From Pseudomonas putida (lineage in GTDB: Bacteria > Pseudomonadota > Gammaproteobacteria > Pseudomonadales > Pseudomonadaceae): a stretch of DNA of 64,000 bases. The notes under the pieces are model-generated. The model saw nothing but the letters and a program-made list of their open reading frames with translations, ran no database searches and had not been told where the DNA came from. The stretch lies in NCBI RefSeq assembly GCF_001636055.1, contig NZ_CP011789.1, positions 2,108,001-2,172,000 of the forward strand. The letters run 5' to 3'. Below are positions 28,317-40,300 of this stretch, piece by piece. Positions within the stretch are counted from its first letter, which is position 1. The number at the start of each line of letters is the position of its first letter. Made by a program: the position numbers and the translations under genes.

Positions 28317-31300
28317 ATGGACGTTCGCCTTTTCACCTTCCTGGTTCGCCAGCCTTCGGCGCGCCTGCAACCCCGCCTGCAATTCTGCGGTGTGTCCAAG
28401 CGCGCGCTGGCCTTCCTGTTGGCCAACGTCATGTTCTGGCAGCCACTGTGGGCGCAGGCTGCCGAAGGAGTGATGGTCAGCGGCGGCAATACCAGTGTCG
28501 GTCAGGCGGGCAACGGCGTGCCGATCGTCAATATTGCCGCGCCCAACGGCAGTGGCCTCTCGCATAACCAGTTCAGCGATTACAACGTCGGCCAGCAGGG
28601 GCTGATCCTCAACAACGCCACCAGCCGTACGCAGCAGACGCAACTGGGCGGCATCATCGTCGGCAACCCCAACCTGCAGGGCACGGCGGCGAGCATCATC
28701 CTCAACGAAGTCAACGGCGCCAACTCCAGCCAGCTACGCGGCTATACGGAGGTGGCGGGGCAGTCGGCCCATGTCATCGTCGCCAACCCGCATGGCATCA
28801 CCTGTAATGGCTGCGGCTTTATCAACACGCCCCAGGTGACCTTGACTACGGGTACGCCGGTGATCGACAACGGTCAATTGACCCGCTACCAGGTGGAGCA
28901 GGGCAGCGTGGCGATCGAAGGTGCCGGGCTCAATGCCAGCAACGTCGACCGCTTCGAGATCATCACCCGCAGTGCGCAGATCAATGCTGGGCTGCAGGCC
29001 AAGCGCCTGGATATCGTCGCCGGACGCAACGATGTCGATGCCCGGACGCTCGCGGCGACGGCTCGAGCCGAAGAGGGTAGCGCCAAGCCGACACTGGCCA
29101 TCGACAGCTCTGCCCTGGGCGGCATGTATGCCGGGGCCATCAAGCTGGTGGGCACCGAAGCCGGTGTAGGGGTCAAGCTCGATGGCCAGATGGCCGCCAG
29201 CGGCGGCGACATCCAGCTCGATGTCAACGGGCAGCTCACCCTGAACCAGGCCAGCGCCAGCGGCGCGGTGACGGTGCGGGCGGCAGGTGTCGATCTCCAG
29301 GGGCCGGTTCATGGCGCGTCGCGCGTCGAAGTGCTCAGCAGTGCCGAAGTGGTCAATCGCCAGGCGCTGACCGCAGGCGGCAAGCTGCAGGTCCAGGCTG
29401 TCGGCACCCTGAGCAACCTGGGCGTGATCGAGAGCGGGGTCAACACCGACGGCAGCCGCAATACCCAAGGCGATATCGACCTGGCCGCTGGTGCGCTGGT
29501 CAATACCGGCAAAAGCATCGTTGCCAGCCGTGACCTGAACGCCGACATTCGTGGCTCGCTGGACAACCGCGGCGGCACGCTGAGCGCTGCCCAAGACCTG
29601 CGCAGCCACGTCGGTGTGCTGGACAACAGCGCCCAGGGCCGCGTTCTGGCAGGCCGCGACCAGACTGTGCAGGCTGCCAGCCTGATCAACGATCAGGGCG
29701 GGCAGGTCGTTGCCACGCGTGCCCAGCAGATCACCGCCACCCGGGTCAGCAACCGCGCCGGGCAGCTCGCCGCTGGCGAGCGCCAGGCCATTGCCGCGCA
29801 GCAGGTGGACAATGACAGCGGGCGTATCAGTGCCGGCCGTGAACTGGCCGTGACCGCCAGCAGCGCACTGGATAACCGCGCCGGTACCCTGGCCGCCGAC
29901 CGTGAGCTGCGCCTGCAGGCGGGCAGCCTCGGCAACCGTGACGGTGGACGCATCGCCAGCACCGGCCAGCTCGATGTCCAGGCCGGCAGCCTCGACCAGC
30001 GCGGCGGCGGCCAATTGCACGCCGACCAGGCGTTGAGCCTGGACCTGCGCGGCGGGCACCTGGAGAACAGTGACGGCGGCTTGATCAGCAGCCCTGGTAC
30101 GCTGCGGCTGCTGGGCCTGGGCAGCGTCGGCAACCGCGCCGGCGAGATCTCCTCGGCGCAGGGTTACCAGCTTGCCACGCGCCAGCTGGATAACCGCGGT
30201 GGCAAGGTGCTGAGCGGCGCCGACCTGCAACTGGCGATTGTCGAGCAGTTGAACAACGGCGCAGGCCTGATCGCGGCACAAGGGCTGGCGCTCAGTGCCG
30301 CCGAACTGCTCAATGGCCAGGGTACCTTGCAGGCGCGTGGCACCCTGGCTGCACAGGTCAAGGGCCGGTTCGACAACCGTGGCGGGCTGACCAGCGCGGT
30401 CCTGGCCGCCGACGTTCAGGCGCTCGCGCTGGACAACCGTGGCGCGCGCATGACCAGCCAGCAGAGCCTGAGCCTGAGCAGCGCCAGCCTGGACAACAGT
30501 GAAGGTGGGCGCCTGGACGCCGATCAGGCACTCACCCTCGATCTGCTGCATGGTCATTGGAACAACGCTGGCGGGCGCCTGCACAGTGCAGGTGCGTTGG
30601 TGTTGCGCAATCTGGCGAGCGTGGACAACCGTCACGGCGAGATGCATGCCAGCAGCGGTTTCACCTTCGCCGCCGACAGCCTCGACAACCAGGATGGCAG
30701 CCTGTCGTCCAATGGTGCGTTGATCCTGCGTATCGCCGCCGTACTCGATAACAGTCGCGCCTTGATCAGCGCCGAGCAGCTGGACCTGAGCGCCGGTGAC
30801 GTGCTCAACCTCGATGGCCGCGTGCAGGCCCGTCAAGGGCTCACCCTGAGCGTTCAGGGCGCGCTCGACAACCAGCGCGGCAACCTCGGCGGGCAGACCC
30901 TCGATGCCCACCTCGGCCGCCTCGACAACCGCGCCGGTCGCGTGCAGACCGATGCGGGACTGACCCTGACCAGCGCCGCTGTGCTGGACAACCGCAGTGG
31001 CGCCGTGATCGCCGGTCAGTCGGCAAATATCGACAGCGGTGACCTTGACAACACCGGTGGGCAACTGTACGCCGCCGATCATCTGAGCCTGAATGCCGCA
31101 CGCCTGGACAACGGCACTGCCGCGCGCCTGCATGCTGGTCAGAGGTTGCAGGTCAGCGCCACGCAAATGCACAACGCCGGGCAAGTGTTCAGTGGCGCCG
31201 ATCTGCTGCTGAACCTGCGCGGCGGTCTGCTCGACAACCAGGGCGGCCTGATCAATGCACCTGGCCAGTTGCTGCTTCGACAACTGGCTCAGGTCGACAA

Positions 31301-34300
31301 CCGCGGCGGCGAGATCTCCTCTGCGCGGGCGTTCGAACTGCTGGCTGACAACCTCGACAACCGGGGCGGCAAACTGCTCTCCGAGCAAGCACTCACCTTG
31401 CGCATCGCTCGCGCCCTGGACAACAGCGTCGGCGGGCGCCTGGCTGCACCGCTCATCGATCTGCACAGCACGGCACTGATCAACAACGCCGGAGTGCTCG
31501 CCGCCACTCAGCGCCTGGACCTGCAGGCTGAAAGCCTCGACAACCGCCAGGGCGAAGTGCGTGCTGCGCACCTGAATGCGCGACTTGGCCAACTGGACAA
31601 CCGCCAGGGCCTGTTGCAGGTCGAACAGGATGCCGAGTTGCAGTTGACGACGCACCTGGACAACCAGAACGGCACGTTGCAGGCCGGCGGGCCGCTGACG
31701 CTCGACGCCGGCAGCCTCGACAACAGCGCCGGGCAACTGACCAGTGATGCGGGCCTGCGCGCCCGTATCGCTGCCGGGTTGCTCAACCGTGGCGGCCTGC
31801 TCGCAGCCGGCGCTCAGTTGCAATTGAGCGCCGGCAGCCTCGACAACCAGGCCCAGGGACGATTGCTGGGCAAGGCCGGGCTGAGCCTGAGCGGCGAGTA
31901 CCTGGACAACCGCGCTGGCCGTCTGCTCAGTGGCAATGCCCTGACCCTGGTGCTCGGTCAGGTGGACAACCGGGGCGGCATGGTGAGCGCCGAGGCCGGC
32001 ATCGAGCTGCTTGGCCAGCGCCTGGACAACAGTGCCAGCGGCCTGTTCGAAGGCAAGGGCCCGTTGCGCCTGGAACTGGCTGAACTGAGCAACGCCCAGG
32101 CCGGTCGCGTTACCAGTGGCGCGACCCTCAGCCTCATCGGCGCCAACCTGGATAACCGCAACGGCGGTCGTGTCACAAGTCAGGGTGCACTGCTGGCCGA
32201 ACTCATCGGGCTCGACCAGCGAGGCGGCGGGCAGCTGCTCAGCGACACCGCCCTGACCGTCGACATGCGCGGCGCGCGGCTCGACAACCGTCAGGGCCTC
32301 ATCCACACCGCCGGCCAACTGCTGTTGCGCCAGCTTGGCGAGGTCGACAACCGCGCAGGCGAGATCTCCAGCGCGCGCAGTTTCGAGCTGGTCGCCCAGC
32401 GTCTGGACAACGGTGGCGGCCAACTGATCAGCGATGACGCACTGCTCATCCGTGTGGCGCAACAGTTGCGCAATACCCAGGGCCTGGTACAGGCCGACCA
32501 GCTTCAGGTGGTGGCCGGCACGCTGGATAACCAGCACGGCACTCTCGGCGCCGGGCAACGCCTGAACGTGCAGGTGGCTGCCGAGGTAGACAATCGCGGC
32601 GGCGAGCTGTCCAGCAGCGGTCAGACCCAGGTTCGCGCTGCCAGCCTGGACAACCAGGACGGCGCCGTACTGGGCGACGACAGCACGACCCTGACCCTGA
32701 GCGACGCACTGGACAACCGCGGCGGTACCCTGGCTGCCGGCAACGCCTTGCAGGTCGAGAGCGCGGGCCTGGACAACAGCGCCCAGGGCAGCCTGGTCAG
32801 CGACGGCAGTCTGCACGTACGCAGCACCGGCCTGTTCGACAACCAAGCTGGCGAACTGCGTGCCCGTGGCCTGATCGACCTGGCCCTGGGCCGTCTGGAC
32901 AACCGTGGCGGCGTCGTCTCCGGCAAGCAACTGCTCAGCCTGCAGGCGAACAGCGTCGATAATCAGGCTGGCCTGCTGCATGCCGACAGCCTGTTGCAAC
33001 TGCTGGTCGACCGCTTCGATAACCGCCAGGGGGTGACGCGCAGCAAGGACCGCCTGGATTACCAAGGTGCCGCGCTGGACAACCGCGAAGGCCTGCTCAG
33101 CGCCAGCGGGCCACTTGATCTGCGCCTGGCCCAGGTCGACAACAGCAAGGGTCGTATTGCCACTCGCGGTAATCTCGACGCCAGTGTTGCCACCTTGCAG
33201 CAGCAGGGTGGCGAGTTGATCGCCGAAGGTCGGCTCACCCTGCACGGCGATAATGCCGATAACCGAAGCGGTGGCCTGATCGCCGGCAACACGGGTCTCG
33301 ACCTGCAGGTCGGTATGCTCGACAACCGTGGTGGCCAGCTCAGCAGCCTGGCGCAGGCTACTCTGGGCGGCACACAGCTGGACAATAGCGACGGTGGCAA
33401 GCTGATCGCCGGCACGCGTCTGGCCCTGACCGTCGAACGCCTGCTCAACCGCAATACGGCGCTGGTATTCGCCCAGCAGGTCGAATTGCGTGCTGCGCGG
33501 GTGGACAACCAGGGCGGTTCGATCGCTGCCGGGCAGGCTCTGCACCTGGTGCTCGACAACAGCGGCGTGCCACTGACCGAGGCGCTGCTGGACAACCGCG
33601 GCGGACGCCTGGACAGCGCTGGCCGCCTGATCCTGGAAGGCGGGCAACTGCTCAACCAGGCAGGCCAGCTTTCCAGCCACGGTGAATTGTCCCTCACGGG
33701 CATCCAGGCGCTGGACAACCGCGGCGGCACCATCGAGACCGACGCGGCGCTGACACTGGCCAGCGCCAGCCTCGACAACCGTGACCACGGCCGCATCACC
33801 GCCGAGGGTGACAATCGCCTGAGCAGCGGTGCTTTGAGCAACGGCCAGGGCGGCCTGATCAGCAGTGGGCAACTGCTGCAAGTGCGCGCCGGGCAGGTCG
33901 GCAACCAGGCCGGCACCTTGGCCGGACGTCAGGTACAGGCCAGCGTCAGCGGTCTCGATCAGCACGGCGGTGAACTGTTCAGCCTCGATGGCCTGAACCT
34001 GGACCTCAACGGCGGTGTGCTGGACAACAGTGCCGGGCTTATCCGCGGCCCGGGCAGCCTGCTGCTGCACAACCTTGGTCAGGTCGACAACCGCGATGGC
34101 GAGATCTCCAGTCTGGTCGGCTTCGAGCTGGCCGCGGACGGTCTGGACAACACCGGTGGCAAGCTGCTCTCCGGCGCCAGCCTGACCTTGCGCATCGCCC
34201 GGCAAATGGACAACCTGCGCGGCCTGGTCAGTGCGCGCAGCCTGCAGTTGCAGGCTGCCGGCCTGGACAACGGCGCCGGTCTGATCAGCAGCCGCGGCGA

Positions 34301-37300
34301 CCTCCAGGTGCAGGTCGACGGCCTGCTGGGCAACGCAGCGGGCACATTACAGGCTGACGGCAAGCTGTTACTGGTGGCCGGCAGCGTATTCAACGGCAAA
34401 GGCCAGTTGTCTGCCAGATCGGGTCTGCAAGCGCGCCTGGGCAGCCTGGACAATCAGGCTGGCCAGATTGCCAGCGACACTACGCTGAACCTGCAGGCCG
34501 ACACCCTCGATAACCGTGACAAAGGCCTGCTCGCCGCCAAGAGCCTGTTGACCGTGCACAGCGCTGCCTTCGACAACCGCGCTGGCGAAGTCTCCGGGCA
34601 GGGCGAAGTGCGCCTGAGCGGGCAGCGCTTGGATAACGGCGCTGGCTTGATCCTGGCCAAGGGTGCGCTGGTCATCGAGCAGCACACTCTGCTCAACGCC
34701 ATGGGGCTGGTGTCCAGCGTGGGGCCGCTGACCCTCACCGGCACGCGGCTGGACAACGCCGGCGGCACACTGCGCAGCGGCGCCGACCTGAGTGTCGAGC
34801 TGGACGACGGCCTGCTCAACCAGAATGGGCGTCTGGACAGCGACGGCACGCTGAGCGTCAGCGCCGCAAGCATCGACAACGATCACGGCGTGCTGTCCGG
34901 TGCCGGCGACCTGCTGTTGCGCAGCCAGGGCACGCTGGGCAACGCCGGGGGACAGATCCTGGGCGACGCGGGCCTGGAACTGAGAGCGGCGCACCTGGAC
35001 AACCGCGACGCTGGTACGGTCAGCGCCAAGGGCCTGCTGAGTATCAGCGCCGCCAGCGTCGACAACCTTTCCGGCGCCCGCCTGAGCAGTGCCGATCGCC
35101 TGCGCATCGAGGCTACCCAGCTCGATAACAGTGGCGGACGCATCACCAGTCAGCAGGCCTTGCAGGCCAACCTCGGCAGCCTGCGCCAGCATGGCGGCAC
35201 GCTGTATAGCGCCAGCGGCGTGGCAATCGATCTGGCCGGCGGCACCCTCGACAACCAGGGCGGGCTGATCAATACCCCAGGTCAACTGCTGCTTACGCGC
35301 CTTGGCCGGGTCGACAATCGTGGCGGTGAAATTTCCAGTGCCAACGCCTTCACCCTGGCGGCCGCCGAACTGGACAACGGCAACGGTCGCCTGCTCGGCA
35401 ACCAAGGCCTGAACCTGATCGTCGCGCGCAGCCTGGCCAACCTCAAGGGCCAGATCGCCGCCGCCAGCCTCTCGGTCAGCGCCGCCAGCCTGGACAACGG
35501 CGCGGGCCTGCTGACCAGCCGCGGCGATCTGCAACTGGACGTTGCCGGTCAGTTGGCCAACCAGGGTGGCGGGCTGCTCAATGCCGGTCGCGCACTCGTG
35601 CTGAACAGCGCGAGCCTGGCCAACCAAGGCGGTCAGTTGCTTGCCAGCGAACGACTGACCCTCGTGACCGGCAAACTCGACAACGGCAACAAAGGCTTGA
35701 TCAACAGCCAGGCAGGTCTGGATCTGACAGCCACCGACGTCAACAACGACGGGGGCGAACTTTCCGCTGGCGCGGCGCTGCAGATCAAGGCACGCCAGTT
35801 CAGCCAGCAGGGCGGACGCCTGCTCGGCGACAGCACCTTGGCCCTACTGCTGGGCCTGGATGGCGGCGGCCTGAACAACCGCGATGGACTGATTCGCGCC
35901 AAGGGTGCCCTGACCTTGGCCAACCTGCGCGACCTGGATAACCAGCGTGGCGAGATCGCCAGCGACCTGGGCTTCGACCTGGCAGCACGGACCCTGAACA
36001 ACGACGGCGGCCGGCTGATTTCGGCCCAGCGCCTGGGTGTCGGCAGCGGCGTGTTGAGCAACCAGGGCGGCCTGGTTTCCGGCTGGCAGGGCCTGTCGGT
36101 CAGTGCCGACAGCCTGGACAACCGCAACCAGGGCACGCTCTCCAGTCGCGCCGGCGACCTGGACCTGAGCGTCACTTCCAACCTCGACAACAGCAGCGGC
36201 GGCGCCCTGGTCAGCCAGGGCGCGCTGCGCCTGAACGCGGCTGCGCTGGACAACCGTAGCGGCTACCTGGCCAGCGGCGGACTCCAGCGCCTGCACCTGC
36301 TCGGCGCCCTGGACAACCGTCAGGGCCGCATCGATGCCGGTGGCGACCTGTTCATCCAGGCCGCCAGCCTCGACAACCGCAGCGCCAACGTCATCAGCCA
36401 GGGCTTGCTCAGCCTGGACCTGGCCAGTCTGCTGAACAACGCCCAGGGCCAGTTGCTCGCGACCAGCGCCTTGCAGGTGCTGGGCAACGCGACGCTGCTC
36501 AACCAGGGTGGTCAACTGGCCAGCCAGGGCACCCTGCAGTTGGCAGGCAGCCGTCTGGACAACTCTGCCCAGGGCACCCTGGCCGCCAACGGCGCGGTAG
36601 CCGTGACGCTCGCCGACACCCTGGCCAACGACCAGGACGGCCTGATCTCCAGCCGTGACGCCAGCGTCAGCCTGCAAGCCGCCAGCCTGACCAACCAGGG
36701 CGGTGCGGTACAGGCCGGCCAGGCGCTCGATGTGCGCCTGCAGCAAGTGCTGGACAACCAGCGCGGCAAACTGATCGCCCAGCAGGGCCCGCTGGCGCTG
36801 TCGGCCAGCAGCACGGACAACCGCGGCGGTGTGCTGGCCAGCCTTCACGGGCTTTTGCAGGCGCAGGTCGCTGGCCTGTTGCGCAACGACCAAGGCGGCA
36901 CGCTGCAGGCCAGCCAGCTCAACCTCGTTGCCCTCGGCGGTCTGAACAACCAGGGCGGTCGTCTGGCGGCGCAGGCAGGGCCTCTGGTTATCCGTACGCA
37001 ACAGTTGGACAACCGTAATGGCGGGCTCTACGGCCAGGGCCAGGTCACCCTCGAGGCGACTGCGCTGGACAACAGCGCCGGTGGCAAGCTCGCCGGTCAA
37101 GCGCTGGACTTGACCCTTGGCGGTGCTTTGTACAACCGCGCAGGAATCATCGAAAGTGACAGCCGCCTGGGCCTGGTCGCTGCCACCCTCGACAACCAGG
37201 GCGGTCAATTGCGCAGCCTTGGCGGCGCCCAGAGCCGCCTGCAGGTTACCGGGCTGCTCGACAACCGCACTGGCGCCCTTGAAATCGGCAGCCAGGACTT

Positions 37301-40300
37301 CAACCTGCAGGCCGGCACCTTCCTCAACCAGCAGGGCCGCCTGCTGCACGGTGGCAGTGGCGACCTGCAGATCGGCATGGCCAACCTCAGCAATGCCGGC
37401 GGTGACATTGCCACCCTTGGCGGCCTGACCCTGGAGGCGGCCAGCTGGACCAACAGCAGTGTGCTGCAGGCCGCGCGGCTGACGCTCAACGTCGGCGAGC
37501 TGACCCAGACAGCCTCCGGGCAGTTGCTGGCGACCCAGCGGCTGTCGGGAAGTGGCGGCAATTGGCTCAACGACGGCCGGATCATCAGTGATGGCAGCCT
37601 CGACCTGCACCTTGGCGGACGCTATGCCGGCAATGGTCGCATCGCCAGCCTTGGCCAACTGGGCATTGATGCCGGGCAGCTAGAGCTTGGCGTCACTGGC
37701 AGTATCGCCGGGGGCGACAACACGCGTATCGCAGTAGCCGGTCAAGTGTCCAACCAAGGCCGCCTGACCTCGGCACGCAACTTCGAAATGCTGGCCGGGA
37801 GCATGACCAACGTCGGTACCCTGGCCGCCTCGCAGGACTTGACGGTCGTCAGCCAGGACTTGCGCAACGTCCAGGCTGCCGATGGCAGCCGTGGTTTCAT
37901 GTTCAGTGGCCAGAACATGAGGCTTCAGGTGGGCGCTTTCAGCAACGAATACGCCGATGTCTACAGCCTCGGCAATCTGCTGGTTGGCGGTGTGACGGGC
38001 GGAACGCGGGCAAACAGCGTGCTCAACAGCTCTGCCAGTATCGAAGCGGCGGGTGATATCGACCTGCAGGCCGCGAGCGTGATCAACAAGCGTGAAAAAT
38101 TCCGTTCGGACACGCAGGTGACCAGCGGCTCGATCAGCATCTACTGCGTCCAGCATTGCGGTCGCCCTGGCGGCAAGTGGGTGCGTGGGCCGGCGTTCAT
38201 CTCGCAGACGGTTTCCACCGTTGTGCATGAAGATTCGCCCATGGCAATGCTGATGGCCGGCCGTAACCTGACGATTGCCAGCACTGCACTGAACAACGAA
38301 TTCAGCCTGATCTCCGCCGTCAACGACCTGGCCATCGACAGCGCCAATATCTCCAACGTGGCCGGCGGTTCGGCTTCGGGGACTGACCGCCATCAGATCG
38401 GCAAGGACGTGAAGATCTCCGGTCGTTACTTCTACGAAATGATCGATGCGGTGGCCGCCTACGATCAGGCCCATCCGCAATCTGGGCCGTTCGATCCGGT
38501 GGCTTTCAAGGCCTTGGTCGACAAGTTCGATCCGGGTGTGTTCATCGGGATCGATGACAAGATCAAGGTCGAGGGTGGCGCCCCCGTGGCCCCCGCGATC
38601 ATCCAGGCCGGTGGCAAGGCAAGGCTGACCGCCAGCAACGACATCAGCAACATCGTGGTGCAGAACACCGCGTCATCCATCAGCCAGCGGTCTTCGGACA
38701 CTACGGTCTCCGGCGGGGCCCAGCCGACCATCGTGACGATTCATCAGCAACTGCCGCCTGACCTCGCCCAGCAGCAGGTCAACCCGCTGACCCTGCCCGG
38801 CTTCAGCCTGCCTACCGGTCAGAACGGCTTGTTCCGCCTCAGCGCCCAGGCTGCCAACCAGGCCAAGGCCAGCGCTACGTCCAGCGTCCCGACCCAGTGG
38901 CAACTGGGCAGCGCGAGCATCGACCTGCAACAGCGCCAGCAGCCCACGCCGCTTGTGCAGGGCCGCAGCGTCGACCTCGCCGAGCTGGCCACCGTCGCTG
39001 GCAGCGACCGCGCCCTGCAGGCGCATCAGCGTCAGGCCGCAGGTCTGGACCCGGGCGCCACCAACGTGCGCGTGGCGGCCATCGATCAGGCCCAGGGGCC
39101 GGGTGCACTGCCCAGCCGCAGCGGCGAAGTGGCCGCCAGCCAAGGCACGTCGAGCCAGGTAGGAGGGGCCGCCGACGGGTTGCACTGGTCCACTGCACAG
39201 CCTGGGCCGAGCACGCCAATCACGCTTGCCCAGCCCTCCACCGAGACCATCGTTGCCCGCGACACCAGCCTCCCGGCAATGACGTCGGTGGCCGCGCCGA
39301 CGCTCCAGCAGGCCCTCCCGACCGTCGCCAGCACCGTCTCCACCGCCATGACACTGCCCGCGGCGCAGAGCATCCCGCGGGTGCAGGGGGTTCCGGCCAA
39401 TACTGGCACCCCGCAGCCGCACAAGTACCTGATCGAGACCAATCCGGTACTCACCGACCTCAAGCAGTTCATGAGTTCGGACTATCTGCTTGGCAACCTC
39501 GGCTACGACCCTGACCAGAGCTGGAAGCGCCTGGGCGACGGCTTCTACGAGCAGCGTCTGATCCAGCAGGCGGTGGTCGCCCGCACCGGTCAGCAATTCA
39601 TCGATGGCCAGGCCGACGGCGAGGCCCTGTACCGCCACCTGATGGACAACGCTCTGACGAGCAAGAACCAGCTCGACCTCCAGGTCGGCGTCAGCCTCAG
39701 CGCCGAGCAGGTCGCCGCTCTGACCCACGACATCGTCTGGCTTGAACAGCACGAGGTGATGGGCGAGCAGGTGCTGGTGCCGGTGCTGTACCTGGCCCAC
39801 GCCAACAACCGTCTGGCGCCCAACGGCGCCCTGATCGCCGGCAACGACCTGACCTTGGTCGCCGGCCAGAACCTGGACAACAGCGGCACCTTGCGGGCCA
39901 GCAACAACCTCTCCGCCAGCGCCGGCCACGACCTCGACAACAGCGGCCTGATCGAGGCCGGTAGCCGTCTGGACCTGCTGGCTGGCAACCGCATCGTCAA
40001 TGGCGCCGGCGGCCTGATCAGCGGCCGCGACGTCAGCCTCACCAGCCTCAGCGGCGATGTGGTCAACGAGCGCAGCGTCAGCAGCCATGCCAGCGGTGCC
40101 GGTGCGTACAGCAAGCGTGCTGACTTCGTCGACAGTGCCGCGCGTATCGAGGCAGCCAATGACCTTTCGATTCATGCTGGTCGCGACCTGATCAATAGTG
40201 GCGGTGTATTGAGTGCTGGAGCCGACCTGGATATCCGCACCGGGCGCGATCTGCTGATCACCTCGGCGCAGCAGGTCGACAGCACGCAGATAGGCTCCAA

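Noticed and set aside
28734..34205. 1823-codon reverse-strand open frame inside cdiA
   Set aside because: It is the antisense shadow of the repetitive, G+C-rich LDNRGG repeats; composition is Ala/Val/Gln-rich repeats with no domain, start signal or signal peptide.
29517..37700. CRISPR-like regular repeats
   Set aside because: The repeats are protein-coding, degenerate, in one open frame and of about 63 bases period without unique spacers.
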